Below are positions 43,371 through 52,125 of a DNA stretch of 64,000 nt, piece by piece. The notes under the pieces are model-generated. The model saw only the letters and a list, made by a program, of their open reading frames with translations. It was not told where the DNA came from and ran no database searches. Origin of the DNA: Alistipes senegalensis JC50 (GTDB lineage Bacteria; Bacteroidota; Bacteroidia; Bacteroidales; Rikenellaceae). The DNA is taken from NCBI RefSeq assembly GCF_025145645.1, contig NZ_CP102252.1, positions 3,472,001 through 3,536,000 of the forward strand, written 5' to 3'. The stretch's first letter is position 1, and every line of letters begins with the position of its first letter. The translations under genes and the position numbers were made by a program.

Positions 43371-43781
43371 ATGAAAGTTTCTCATATCGAGCATCTTGGC
43401 ATCGCCGTGAAGAGTCTCGACGAGGCGATTCCCTATTGGGAAAACGTATTGGGACTGAAGTGTTACGCCATCGAGGAGGTGGCCGATCAGAAGGTCCGCA
43501 CGGCGTTCTTCATGCTGGGGCAGACCAAGATCGAACTGCTGGAGCCCACGTCGGAGGAGTCCACGATCGCCAAGTTCATCGAAAACCGCGGTATCGGCAT
43601 TCACCACATGGCGCTGGCCTGCGAGAACATCGAGGAGCAGCTCGCCGACGCCGAGGCCAAGGGCATCCGCCTGATCGACAAGACCCCCCGCAAGGGCGCC
43701 GAGGGCTTGACCATCGCCTTCCTGCACCCCAAATCGACCCAGGGCATTCTGACGGAGCTTTGCGAAAACAAAAACAAATAA
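43371..43781 (+). CDS. mce: Methylmalonyl-CoA epimerase
   Basis: 136 residues, the normal family length. Glyoxalase-like fold with IEHLGIAVKSLDEAI (metal His8), KIELLEP, GIGIHHMALACENIEE (metal His) and a terminal ILTELCEN providing the metal Glu. It interconverts the (R) and (S) forms of methylmalonyl-CoA, linking the B12-dependent mutase to the decarboxylase encoded downstream. First gene of the operon; 4 nt before mmdA. Confidence 0.96.
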   Translation: MKVSHIEHLGIAVKSLDEAIPYWENVLGLKCYAIEEVADQKVRTAFFMLGQTKIELLEPTSEESTIAKFIENRGIGIHHMALACENIEEQLADAEAKGIRLIDKTPRKGAEGLTIAFLHPKSTQGILTELCENKNK

Positions 43782-43785
43782 AGAT

Positions 43786-45351
43786 ATGAGCCAGATTCAG
43801 GATAAGATCAACCAACTGATCGAGAACCGCGAGACGGCCCGCATGGGCGGCGGACAGAAGGCGATCGACAAACAGCACGACAAGGGCAAGTACACGGCCC
43901 GCGAACGCATCCAGATGCTCCTCGACGAAGGTTCGTTCGAGGAGTTCGACATGTTCGTGACCCACCGCTGCTACGACTTCGGCATGGAGAAGAAGCACAC
44001 CTTCGGCGACGGCGTGGTGACGGGGTACGGAACGATTGCCGGCCGTCTGGTGTACGTCTTCGCACAGGATTTCACCGTGACGGCCGGTTCGCTGTCGCTG
44101 TCGATGTCCGACAAGATCTGCAAGGTCATGGACATGGCCATGCGCAACGGCGCTCCGTGCATCGGCATGAACGACTCGGGCGGCGCACGCATCCAGGAGG
44201 GTGTCAACGCCCTGGCCGGATATGCCAACATCTTCCAGCGCAACGTGATGTCGTCGGGCGTCATTCCGCAGATTTCGGCCATCTTCGGCCCCTGCGCCGG
44301 CGGTGCGGTCTACTCGCCCGCGCTGACCGACTTCATCATCATGAAGAAGGAGACTTCGAACATGTTCCTCACGGGCCCGAAGGTCGTCAAGACCGTGACG
44401 GGAGAGGACGTGACGCAGGAGCAGCTCGGAGGAGCCACGATGCACACCACCAAGTCGGGCGTGGCGCAGTTCGCCGTAGACACCGAGGAGGAGGGTATCG
44501 AGCTGATCAAGAAACTGATCTCCTACATGCCGCAGAACAACATGGAGGACGCCCCGCTGGCCGTCTGCACGGACAAGATCACCCGTCTGGAGGATTCGCT
44601 CAACGACATCATCCCCGACAGCGCCAACAAACCCTACGACATGGCCGAGGTAATCCGTGCCATCGTTGACAACGGCGAATATCTGGAGTCGGCCGCAGGC
44701 TATGCCAAGAACATCATCACCTGCTTCGCCCGCTTCAACGGACAGTCGGTGGGCATCATCGCCAACCAGCCCAAGTTCATGGCCGGCGTACTGGACATCA
44801 ACGCCAGCCGCAAGGCCGCGCGCTTCGTGCGGTTCTGCGACGCCTTCAACATCCCGATCGTGACGCTCGTGGACGTGCCGGGCTTCCTGCCGGGCACCAC
44901 GCAGGAGTACGGCGGCGTGATCACCCACGGCGCGAAACTGCTGTTCGCCTACTGCGAAGCCACGGTGCCGAAGATCACCGTCACGCTGCGCAAGGCTTAC
45001 GGAGGCGCCTATATCGTGATGTCGTCGAAGCACATCCGCGGCGACATCAACTACGCATGGCCGACGGCCGAGATCGCCGTGATGGGCGCCAGCGGCGCCG
45101 TCGAGGTGCTCTACGGCAAGGAGCTGAAAGAGCTGGCCGACAAACCCGAGGAGAAGGCGAAGTTCATCGCCGAGAAGGAGCAGGAGTACAACGACAAGTT
45201 CTCCAACCCCTACAACGCCGCCCGCTACGGCTATATCGACGACGTGATCGAGCCGCGCAACACGCGCTTCCGCGTGATCCGCGCCTTGCAGTCGCTGGCA
45301 ACCAAGCGTTTGCAGAACCCGCCCAAGAAACATTCGAACATTCCCCTGTAA
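43786..45351 (+). CDS. mmdA: Methylmalonyl-CoA decarboxylase carboxyltransferase subunit (acyl-CoA carboxylase beta type)
   Basis: 521 residues. Two crotonase-fold halves with GMNDSGGARIQEGVNAL and FGPCAGGAVYSPALTD in the N-half, and FLPGTTQEYGGVITHGAKLLFAY plus RKAYGGAYIVMSSKH in the C-half. On its own the sequence also fits a propionyl-CoA carboxylase beta subunit. The neighbouring OadG-like, biotin-carrier and OadB-like genes identify it as the carboxyl-transferring subunit of the Na+-pumping decarboxylase. That enzyme converts (S)-methylmalonyl-CoA to propionyl-CoA in the succinate-to-propionate route. Confidence 0.95.
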   Translation: MSQIQDKINQLIENRETARMGGGQKAIDKQHDKGKYTARERIQMLLDEGSFEEFDMFVTHRCYDFGMEKKHTFGDGVVTGYGTIAGRLVYVFAQDFTVTAGSLSLSMSDKICKVMDMAMRNGAPCIGMNDSGGARIQEGVNALAGYANIFQRNVMSSGVIPQISAIFGPCAGGAVYSPALTDFIIMKKETSNMFLTGPKVVKTVTGEDVTQEQLGGATMHTTKSGVAQFAVDTEEEGIELIKKLISYMPQNNMEDAPLAVCTDKITRLEDSLNDIIPDSANKPYDMAEVIRAIVDNGEYLESAAGYAKNIITCFARFNGQSVGIIANQPKFMAGVLDINASRKAARFVRFCDAFNIPIVTLVDVPGFLPGTTQEYGGVITHGAKLLFAYCEATVPKITVTLRKAYGGAYIVMSSKHIRGDINYAWPTAEIAVMGASGAVEVLYGKELKELADKPEEKAKFIAEKEQEYNDKFSNPYNAARYGYIDDVIEPRNTRFRVIRALQSLATKRLQNPPKKHSNIPL

Positions 45352-45364
45352 AGACCGATAGCTT

Positions 45365-45700
45365 ATGATACTGCAAGCAATGAGTTGGGGATGGTCGGAG
45401 ATACTCTGGGTGTCGCTGATCGGTTTCAGCTTGGTGGTCGTCATGCTGGTGGCGCTGATCTTCATCATGAAGGCTTTCGGCGCCTGCTTCCGGGTGCGTC
45501 CCGCGGCCGGCAGCAAGATCGACGCACAGCCGATGATCAGCCCCGAGGAGGTCGCAGCCATCGCCACGGCGCTCAAAATCTACAAGGGCGCCCTGCACGA
45601 CCGCGAATCCGAAGTGCTGACCATTCTCAACATCAAGCGGGCCTATTCGCCCTGGAATTCGAAAATTCACGGTTTAACCCAGCTTCCCGACCGGAAATAA
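45365..45700 (+). CDS. mmdD: OadG-like small membrane subunit of the Na+-translocating decarboxylase
   Basis: 111 residues. One N-terminal transmembrane helix (about residues 13-37, LWVSLIGFSLVVVMLVALIFIM), then a soluble tail with SPEEVAAIATALKIYK, as in OadG/MmdD subunits that hold the complex together. The symbol is assigned by position and architecture. It lies 13 nt after mmdA and 13 nt before the biotin-carrier gene. Confidence 0.85.
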   Translation: MILQAMSWGWSEILWVSLIGFSLVVVMLVALIFIMKAFGACFRVRPAAGSKIDAQPMISPEEVAAIATALKIYKGALHDRESEVLTILNIKRAYSPWNSKIHGLTQLPDRK

Positions 45701-45713
45701 CCTAAACAAGAAA

Positions 45714-46175
45714 ATGAAAGATTACTCACTGAAAATCAACGGACATAATTACAGCGTTCAGATCGACGACGTGAACGAGGCCTCGACGGTGGCCCATGTC
45801 GTGGTGAACGGTGTGGATTACGAAGTCGAGATCGAGGGCGCAAAAGCCTCGACGGTCTCCAAACCCCAGGTCGCACCGGCTCCCAAGTCGGCAAACAGCG
45901 CCATGATAACCCCCAGCTCGGCGACTCCCTCGCCGCGCATCGCCGCTGCCGCCCCTTCGTCGGGGTACAGCGTGAAATGCCCCCTGCCGGGCACCGTGCT
46001 GAGCGTGAAGGTCGCCGCTGGCGATACGATCGCTGCGGGACAGACGCTCGTCGTGCTCGAAGCCATGAAGATGGAGAACAACATCGACGCGGACCGCGGA
46101 GGCGTTGTCAAGCAGGTCCTCGTGCAGCAGGGCGCTACGGTAATGGAAGGCGACGTGTTAATCGTAATCGAGTAG
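45714..46175 (+). CDS. mmdC: Biotin carrier subunit of methylmalonyl-CoA decarboxylase
   Basis: 153 residues. A beta-rich N-terminus (about 1-42), an Ala/Pro/Ser-rich flexible linker (about 43-85) and a C-terminal biotinyl domain with VLEAMKMEN carrying the biotinylated lysine. It shuttles carboxyl groups between the MmdA subunit and the membrane subunit. The stop is 4 nt before mmdB. Confidence 0.95.
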   Translation: MKDYSLKINGHNYSVQIDDVNEASTVAHVVVNGVDYEVEIEGAKASTVSKPQVAPAPKSANSAMITPSSATPSPRIAAAAPSSGYSVKCPLPGTVLSVKVAAGDTIAAGQTLVVLEAMKMENNIDADRGGVVKQVLVQQGATVMEGDVLIVIE

Positions 46176-46179
46176 GCGT

Positions 46180-47391
46180 ATGTGGAGTGCATTGACTTCC
46201 AGCTCCAATTTCGTGTTGGAGAGTCTGGAAACCTTTGTCGAGTCCACCGGCATCGCCGGCCTCCTGGCCAACATGGGGTGGGGCAGTCTGGTCATGATCT
46301 GCGTGGCCTTCTTCCTGCTGTACCTCGCCATCAAGCATAAGTTCGAACCGCTGCTGCTGCTGACCATCGCATTCGGCATGCTGCTGACGAACCTGCCGGG
46401 AGCCAACCTCTACCATACCGAACTCTTCGCCGGAGGGCATGTCCACTGGGATATTTTCGTGGCGAACGCCGGACTGCTGGACTACCTCTATCTGGGTGTG
46501 AAACTCGGCATCTATCCCTGTCTCATCTTCCTGGGCGTGGGCGCCATGACCGATTTCGGTCCGCTGATCGCCAATCCCAAGAGCTTCCTGCTGGGCGCTG
46601 CGGCGCAGATCGGCATCTTCCTCACGTTCATCGGCGCCTATGCGCTGGGCTTCTCGCCCTCGGAGGCCGGTTCGATCGGCATCATCGGCGGCGCGGACGG
46701 CCCCACGTCGATCTATCTCACCGCGATCCTCGCGCCCGAACTGTTGGGCCCGATCGCCGTGGCCGCCTACTCCTACATGGCACTCGTGCCGGTGATTCAG
46801 CCGCCCATCATGCGCGCGCTGACCACCGAGAAAGAGCGCAAGATCAAGATGCGCCAGCTGCGTCCGGTGTCGAAGACCGAGAAGATCCTCTTCCCGCTGA
46901 TCATCACCGTCATCATCGCCCTGTTGCTGCCGTCGGCCGCACCGCTGGTGGGCTGTCTGATGCTGGGCAACCTGATGAAGGAGTGCGGCGTGGTGGACCG
47001 TCTGTCGAAGACCGTGCAGAACGAGCTGATGAATATCGTCGTGATCTTCCTGGGCCTCACGGTGGGCGCTACGGCCACGGCCGAGGCGTTCCTCAATCCC
47101 CGGACGCTCTTCATCCTGCTGCTGGGCGTGATCGCTTTCGGTATGGGTACCGCCGGCGGCGTGCTGCTGGCCAAGCTGATGAACCTCTTCTCGAAGGAGG
47201 GGAACAAGATCAACCCGCTGATCGGTTCGGCAGGCGTTTCGGCCGTGCCGATGGCTGCCCGCGTGTCGCAGACCGAGGGTCAGAAGGCCGATCCCTCGAA
47301 CTTCCTGCTGATGCACGCCATGGGACCCAACGTGGCCGGTGTGGTCGGTTCGGCGGTCGCTGCGGGTATTCTGCTCTCGTTCCTCGGATAA
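46180..47391 (+). CDS. mmdB: Na+-translocating decarboxylase beta subunit
   Basis: 403 residues, strongly hydrophobic with about 9-11 membrane segments. OadB-family signatures: GVGAMTDFGPLIANP, IGIIGGADGPTSIYL (conserved Asp near residue 173, implicated in Na+ coupling), MLGNLMKECGV and GSAGVSAVPMAARVSQ. It decarboxylates carboxybiotin and exports Na+, conserving energy from propionate formation. Last gene of the operon, followed by a terminator. Confidence 0.96.
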   Translation: MWSALTSSSNFVLESLETFVESTGIAGLLANMGWGSLVMICVAFFLLYLAIKHKFEPLLLLTIAFGMLLTNLPGANLYHTELFAGGHVHWDIFVANAGLLDYLYLGVKLGIYPCLIFLGVGAMTDFGPLIANPKSFLLGAAAQIGIFLTFIGAYALGFSPSEAGSIGIIGGADGPTSIYLTAILAPELLGPIAVAAYSYMALVPVIQPPIMRALTTEKERKIKMRQLRPVSKTEKILFPLIITVIIALLLPSAAPLVGCLMLGNLMKECGVVDRLSKTVQNELMNIVVIFLGLTVGATATAEAFLNPRTLFILLLGVIAFGMGTAGGVLLAKLMNLFSKEGNKINPLIGSAGVSAVPMAARVSQTEGQKADPSNFLLMHAMGPNVAGVVGSAVAAGILLSFLG

Positions 47392-47410
47392 CGGAGATCG
47401 TTTTTTGTGT

Positions 47411-47439
47411 AAAAGCCGGATTCGTTTCCGGCTTTTTTT
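47411..47439 (+). terminator. Terminator of the mce-mmd operon
   Basis: AAAAGCCGGA (47411-47420) pairs with TCCGGCTTTT (47427-47436) around a short loop, followed by a T-run. Confidence 0.9.
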
Positions 47440-47473
47440 GTTATATTTACGCAAATCATTAATCTCTGTTGCG

Positions 47474-48991
47474 ATGAAACAACTGATTCTGCTGATGGCG
47501 GGATTCGCGGCGTTCCACGCAGCTGCCGCCGGGCATTATTCGGCGGCGGCGGCGGATTTCCCGGCCGTCTGTGCGACGGCGGCGGACAGTCTGCCGCCGG
47601 TCGATACCCTTGCGAACGAACCCTATCTGCTGGCCGATCCGATGCCCTCGTTCAACGGAAACGGGACGCTCGACTTCTGCCGCTGGGTGCAGGAGCATCT
47701 GCGCTATCCCTACGAGGCGGTTGTCTACGGCATCGAAGGGCGTGTGGTGGTGGGTTTCGTCGTCGAGGCGGACGGCAGGGTTTCGAATGCCGAGGTGCTG
47801 TCGTCGCCCGATCCGACGCTCTCCGAGGCCGCTCTGAGCGTCGTGCGCCGGTCGCCCCGCTGGGAGCCAGGAAAGTTGAACGGCCAGCCCGTGCGGGTCA
47901 GGCTCTCCTTTCCGATTGATTTCAACCTCCAGTTGTCGGGGGTAAAACCTGTTGTCGTTACGATGTTGCCGAAATTTCAGGGCGGCGGACTGATCGACTT
48001 CAAGCACTGGGTGCTCCGGAACGTGGAGTTCTCCGACAAGATTTTCTACCGCGGGGACGAAGGATGGGTCGAGGTGTCGTTCTCCGTGAACCGGAAAGGC
48101 AAGGTGCGCGAGATCGAGACGACCCGTTTCAGCGATCCGGATTTCGCCTTCCAGATTCAGCGGACGATCGCGTCGTCGCCGCTGTGGACTCCCGCCGACA
48201 GCAGCGGCAAGAGGCGTGGCACCGATTTCAAACTGCGTTTCGACCTGTCGTTGCAGCGCGGTCCGAACGGGCTTTATTCCGAGGATATGACGGCCTATAC
48301 CGACGCCGACAGCCTGCCGCGCTTCTGCGGCGGTTCGCCCGGGATGTTCCGGGAGTGGGTGCGGCGGCAGGTGGACAGTCTGCTGGACCCCGGCGCCACC
48401 GTGCCCCGGGTGCGGGTCAACGTGCGCTTCGTTATCGAACCCGACGGCACGATGACCGGTATCCGCGTGAGCGCTCCGAAAGAGCATTCGGGATTCGCCA
48501 AACTGGTCCGCATGGCCGTCGATAAAACCCCGCTGTGGACCCCGGCCGTGGCGGGCGGGGAAAAGGTCCGCTTCCGGATTTCGCAGATATTGCTTTTCGG
48601 GCAGGAGGAGGAGCTCGGGAAGAATCCCGATTCGCTCGACGTGCTGCCCAAATTCCAGAACGGAGGCTTGCCGGAATTCCGCCGGTGGGTGATGGAGACG
48701 GTGAAATTCCCGCGCGAGGCGCTTGAATCGGGCGTCGAAGGGCGCGTGCTGGCTTCGTTCGTCGTCGAGGCCGACGGCTCGGTGGGGTCGGTGCGGATCA
48801 TCCGCTCGCCCCATCCGGTCCTTTCGCGGGAGGTGGTGCGGGCGCTGGCCGAGTCGCCCCGATGGACCCCCGGCAGCCAGAACGGCGAGCCCGTGCGGGT
48901 GAAATATACCGTTCCGGTCGATTTCCGGATTCCGGCGGAGCGGAAAACGGCCTCCGGCCCGGCGCAGGAACGCAATACTACCCGGCGCTGA
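47474..48991 (+). CDS. Secreted protein with four TonB C-terminal-like domains
   Basis: 505 residues starting at the ATG at 47474, with a signal peptide (about 1-20, ...AFHAAAA). Four consecutive units of about 100 residues each fit the TonB C-terminal pattern: LP.F..GG..F..WV, a central G.V.V.F.V..DG, and a final SP.W.P....G..V. Approximate spans are 56-150, 162-265, 280-378 and 392-492. Units 1 and 4 are closest to the canonical sequence (GRVVVGFVVEADGRV, GRVLASFVVEADGSV); units 2 and 3 are diverged. There is no transmembrane anchor beyond the signal peptide and no ExbB/ExbD partner nearby, so it is not an ordinary TonB. The function is unknown; binding to TonB boxes or to the envelope is possible. 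Confidence 0.82.
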   Translation: MKQLILLMAGFAAFHAAAAGHYSAAAADFPAVCATAADSLPPVDTLANEPYLLADPMPSFNGNGTLDFCRWVQEHLRYPYEAVVYGIEGRVVVGFVVEADGRVSNAEVLSSPDPTLSEAALSVVRRSPRWEPGKLNGQPVRVRLSFPIDFNLQLSGVKPVVVTMLPKFQGGGLIDFKHWVLRNVEFSDKIFYRGDEGWVEVSFSVNRKGKVREIETTRFSDPDFAFQIQRTIASSPLWTPADSSGKRRGTDFKLRFDLSLQRGPNGLYSEDMTAYTDADSLPRFCGGSPGMFREWVRRQVDSLLDPGATVPRVRVNVRFVIEPDGTMTGIRVSAPKEHSGFAKLVRMAVDKTPLWTPAVAGGEKVRFRISQILLFGQEEELGKNPDSLDVLPKFQNGGLPEFRRWVMETVKFPREALESGVEGRVLASFVVEADGSVGSVRIIRSPHPVLSREVVRALAESPRWTPGSQNGEPVRVKYTVPVDFRIPAERKTASGPAQERNTTRR

Positions 48992-49011
48992 CGGCGCCGA
49001 CGGTGGCTTGC

Positions 49012-49056
49012 AAAAGCCGTAACCTCTCTGAAAACGGGACGGTTGCGGCTTTTTTT
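49012..49056 (+). terminator. Terminator of the four-TonB-domain gene
   Basis: AAAAGCCGTAACC (49012-49024) pairs, with one mismatch, with GGTTGCGGCTTTT (49041-49053), followed by further T. Confidence 0.82.
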
Positions 49057-49087
49057 GCGCCGTTTGCGATTTTGATTTTCATTTGTC

Positions 49088-49118
49088 TTTGCAGTTCGAA
49101 AACTTTTTCGTACCTTTG
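49088..49118 (+). promoter_or_regulatory. Consensus promoter of the rplM-rpsI operon
   Basis: -33 TTTG (49088-49091), 19 nt, -7 TACCTTTG (49111-49118): an exact consensus match, 57 nt before the rplM start codon. Confidence 0.88.
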
Positions 49119-49175
49119 CGCACCCGCAAAGTGCGGGAAACGGATTACAATAAGTTAAATTAAACGTAAACGAAA

Positions 49176-49631
49176 GTGGATTCATTAAGCTACAAGACTA
49201 TCTCGGCCAATGCTTCGACGGTGACCAAAGAGTGGGTCGTCATCGACGCTACGAACGAGGTATTGGGACGTCTTGCATCGCAGGTCGCGAAGATCCTCCG
49301 AGGCAAGAACAAGCCCAGCTACACGCCCCACGTCGATTGCGGCGACTACGTCATCGTCATCAACGCGGAGAAGGTGAAGCTCACGGGCAACAAAATGACC
49401 GACAAGGTCTACACACGTCACACCGGGTATCCCGGCGGCCAGCGTTTCGCCACCCCCGCCGACTATCTGGCCAAGAAACCGACCTTCCTCATCGAGAAGG
49501 CTGTCAAAGGCATGCTGCCCAAGACCCGTCTGGGCGAAAAGCTGCTCACGAACTTGAAGGTGTATGCCGGCGCGGAGCATCCCCATGCCGCACAGAACCC
49601 GAAGACCATTAAATTAAACGAGATTAAGTAA
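49176..49631 (+). CDS. rplM: 50S ribosomal protein L13
   Basis: 151 residues. A GTG start at 49176 gives the N-terminus DSLSYKTISANASTVTKEW, typical of Bacteroidetes L13. L13 motifs: WVVIDATNEVLGRLAS, PHVDCGDYVIVINA, TGYPGGQR and KGMLPKTRLG. It binds 23S rRNA early in large-subunit assembly. rpsI follows after 5 nt, the widely conserved pair. Confidence 0.98.
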   Translation: MDSLSYKTISANASTVTKEWVVIDATNEVLGRLASQVAKILRGKNKPSYTPHVDCGDYVIVINAEKVKLTGNKMTDKVYTRHTGYPGGQRFATPADYLAKKPTFLIEKAVKGMLPKTRLGEKLLTNLKVYAGAEHPHAAQNPKTIKLNEIK

Positions 49632-49636
49632 GAGTT

Positions 49637-50023
49637 ATGGAAGTTGTAAACACCGTAGGTCGTCGTAAGGCCGCTGTGGCTCGCGTATACGTGAAGCCGG
49701 GCAAGGGTCAGATTACAATCAACCGCAAAGCGCTTGAAGTTTACTTCCCGCTCGAAATTCTCCAGTACCAGGTGAAGCAGCCCCTGCTGGCCACCAACAC
49801 CGTGGAGAATTACGACATCGCCATCAACCTCGATGGCGGCGGCATCACGGGACAGGCTTCGGCAGCTCGTCTGGGCATCGCACGTGCCCTGTGCGAGATC
49901 GACGCCGAGATGCGTCCGGTGCTGAAAAAGGCCGGATTCCTCACGCGCGATCCCCGCGAGGTTGAGCGTAAGAAGCCCGGTCAGCCCGGAGCACGCCGCA
50001 AGTTCCAGTTCAGCAAGCGTTAA
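49637..50023 (+). CDS. rpsI: 30S ribosomal protein S9
   Basis: 128 residues. VGRRKAAVARVYVKPGKG at the N-terminus, GGGITGQASAARLGIARAL in the middle, and the basic C-terminal tail ending KFQFSKR that reaches the P-site tRNA. Confidence 0.98.
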   Translation: MEVVNTVGRRKAAVARVYVKPGKGQITINRKALEVYFPLEILQYQVKQPLLATNTVENYDIAINLDGGGITGQASAARLGIARALCEIDAEMRPVLKKAGFLTRDPREVERKKPGQPGARRKFQFSKR

Positions 50024-50237
50024 TACGCACGACCGGAATTTCGGCAACGCACGGCGACGGTTCTCAAACCACATGGATACTTATTATATATTGGGAATTT
50101 TTCATTTTCAATTCTTAATTTTTAATCAGTCTACTATCTGGTTGCTGCGCCGCGGAAAACTCGGGGGACCGGCAAGGCCGCTACCCGCCTGAGTTGATGA
50201 AAAGAGAATTAAAATTAAACCAACGAATCGAATTAAA
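50024..50237 (+). promoter_or_regulatory. AT-rich spacer and candidate rpsB leader RNA
   Basis: The 214-nt gap is AT-rich in its middle (about 50082-50130, AATTCTTAATTTTTAAT words). It then holds a compact GC-rich hairpin: AACTCGGG (starting near 50158) pairs with CCTGAGTT near 50190, enclosing CGGC-AAG-GCCG. Its place just before rpsB fits an autoregulatory r-protein leader, but no known motif was recognised. Confidence 0.4.
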
Positions 50238-51143
50238 ATGTCACGTACAGATTTTAATACATTACTGGAAGCCGGTGCGCACTTTGGTCACCTGAAGCGC
50301 AAATGGAACCCCAAAATGGCTCCTTACATCTTCATGGAGAAGAACGGCATCCACATCATCGACCTGCACAAGACCGTGCTGAAGATCGATGAGGCTGCTG
50401 CGGCCATCAAGCAGATCGCCAAGAGCGGTCGCCGCGTGCTGTTCGTAGCGACCAAGAAACAAGCCAAGGAAATTGTTGCCGAAAAGGTGGCAGCCGTCGG
50501 AATGCCTTACGTCACCGAGCGTTGGGCCGGCGGTATGCTGACAAACTTCCCCACCATACGTAAAGCCGTCAAGAAAATGGCCACCATCGACAAGATGACC
50601 ACCGACGGCACGTTCGATAATTTCTCCAAGCGCGAGAAACTCCAGATCGCCCGCCAGCGCGCGAAGCTGGAGAAGAACCTCGGTTCGATCGCCGATCTGA
50701 CGCGTCTTCCGGCTGCCCTGTTCGTCGTTGACGTACAGAAAGAGGCCAACGCCGTGAAGGAGGCCAAACGCCTCAGCATCCCCGTATTTGCAATGGTAGA
50801 CACTTGTTGTGATCCGACCGACATTGATTACGTTATCCCTGCAAATGACGATGCTACGAAGTCGATCGCCGTGGTTCTCGAAGCCATGTGCGCCGCTATC
50901 GCCGAGGGCACCGAGGAGCGCAAACTCGAAAAGGAGAAGGAGGCACAGGAGGCTGAAGCCGAGGGTGCTGCGATCAAGAAGGAGGGCAAGCCCCGCATCA
51001 AGAAGGCCGTGAAGGCTTCGGTGGATGCCGAGGAGGCTGCCGTGGCAGAGGTGGTTGCCGCTGTCGAAACTCCGTTCGAGGAGCCCGCTGCCGCTCCCGC
51101 CGAGGAGGCTGCCGAAGCTGTTGCTGAGGAAAAGGCAGAATAA
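50238..51143 (+). CDS. rpsB: 30S ribosomal protein S2 with extended acidic C-terminus
   Basis: 301 residues; typical S2 is about 230-260. Core signatures: LLEAGAHFGHLKRKWNPKMAPYIF, NGIHIIDLHKT, ERWAGGMLTNFPTIRKAV and IDYVIPANDDATKSI. Beyond about residue 230 an Ala/Glu/Lys-rich tail (KKAVKAS, EEAAVAEVVAAVE, PAEEAAEAV) extends the protein, as seen in related Bacteroidetes. Followed by tsf, the universal rpsB-tsf pair. Confidence 0.97.
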   Translation: MSRTDFNTLLEAGAHFGHLKRKWNPKMAPYIFMEKNGIHIIDLHKTVLKIDEAAAAIKQIAKSGRRVLFVATKKQAKEIVAEKVAAVGMPYVTERWAGGMLTNFPTIRKAVKKMATIDKMTTDGTFDNFSKREKLQIARQRAKLEKNLGSIADLTRLPAALFVVDVQKEANAVKEAKRLSIPVFAMVDTCCDPTDIDYVIPANDDATKSIAVVLEAMCAAIAEGTEERKLEKEKEAQEAEAEGAAIKKEGKPRIKKAVKASVDAEEAAVAEVVAAVETPFEEPAAAPAEEAAEAVAEEKAE

Positions 51144-51177
51144 TTGTATTACGAACCGTAAGAGAAAGGAAAAGATT

Positions 51178-52008
51178 ATGGAAATCAAAGCTGCCGATGT
51201 AATGAAGCTCCGCAAGATGACCGGTGCCGGTATGATGGATTGCAAGAAAGCACTCATCGAGGCCGAAGGCGATTTTGCGCGTGCTCAGGACATCATCCGC
51301 GAGAAGGGTAAGCTCGTCGTTGCCAAGCGTGCCGACCGCACCGCTACCGAGGGTGTCGTCGTGACGAAGATCGTAGGCCAGAAGGCTTACATCCTCTGCC
51401 TGGCGTGCGAAACCGACTTCGTGGCTCAGAATGCCGAATACAGCGCTTCGGCAGAGGCCATGCTGGAGGTCGCCGTGAAGAACGACGTTGCCGACCGCGA
51501 CGCTCTGCTGGCTACGAAGAACGGCGAAGGCCATACCGTCGAGGAGATGGTGACCGAGAAGTCGGGTCAGACGGGCGAGAAGATCGAGCTGGCATACTAC
51601 GCCCGCATCGAGGCTCCCTACTGCGCCGCATACGTGCACTTCAACAAGAAACTGGGTACGATCCTGGGCTTCAACAAGGAGATTCCCGCCGAGGTGGCCC
51701 ACACCGTGACCATGCAGGCTACGGCTATGGCTCCGGTTTCGATCTCCGAGGCCGACTGCCCCGCAGAGGTCGTGGAGCACGAGCGCAAGATCGCCGTGGA
51801 ATCCATGAAGCAGGACCCCAAGAACGCCAACAAACCCGAGGCCATTCTGGAGAAGATCGCCGAGGGCAAGATGCGCAAGTTCTTCGAGGAGAACACGCTG
51901 CTGGCTCAGCCGGTGGTAGGCGAGAAGGAGTCGATCGCCGACTTCATCCGCAAGGCCGACAAGGACGCCACGGTAGTCGCTTACAAGCGTTTCGCTTTGG
52001 GCGAGTAG
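51178..52008 (+). CDS. tsf: Elongation factor Ts
   Basis: 276 residues from the ATG at 51178. The N-terminal UBA-like domain is MEIKAADVMKLRKMTGAGMMDCKKAL. The core has CETDFVAQNAEY and VAHTVTMQATAM. The C-terminus is VGEKESIADFIRK. It exchanges GDP for GTP on EF-Tu. 34 nt after rpsB, followed by a strong terminator. Confidence 0.98.
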   Translation: MEIKAADVMKLRKMTGAGMMDCKKALIEAEGDFARAQDIIREKGKLVVAKRADRTATEGVVVTKIVGQKAYILCLACETDFVAQNAEYSASAEAMLEVAVKNDVADRDALLATKNGEGHTVEEMVTEKSGQTGEKIELAYYARIEAPYCAAYVHFNKKLGTILGFNKEIPAEVAHTVTMQATAMAPVSISEADCPAEVVEHERKIAVESMKQDPKNANKPEAILEKIAEGKMRKFFEENTLLAQPVVGEKESIADFIRKADKDATVVAYKRFALGE

Positions 52009-52026
52009 TCCGAACCGATTCATACG

Positions 52027-52059
52027 AAAACAGACCGGAGCGATCCGGTCTGTTTTTTT
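52027..52059 (+). terminator. Terminator of rpsB-tsf
   Basis: CAGACCGGA (52031-52039) pairs with TCCGGTCTG (52044-52052) around GCGA, followed by seven T and preceded by AAAA. Confidence 0.93.
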
Positions 52060-52125
52060 GTGTTGTGCGCGGCGGGGCTCCGGTGTTGTTTTTTGGGCCG
52101 CTTCCGCGGTTTTTCCGGCCGCCTC

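Noticed and set aside
43786..45351. mmdA considered as a propionyl-CoA carboxylase beta subunit
   Set aside because: No biotin carboxylase gene is adjacent, while OadG-like, biotin-carrier and OadB-like membrane subunits follow directly. That supports the Na+-pumping decarboxylase.
50024..50237. Possible tRNA in the rpsI-rpsB spacer or elsewhere in the gaps
   Set aside because: No cloverleaf, T-loop GGTTCRA pattern or acceptor pairing could be found; no tRNA or rRNA gene was identified in the window.
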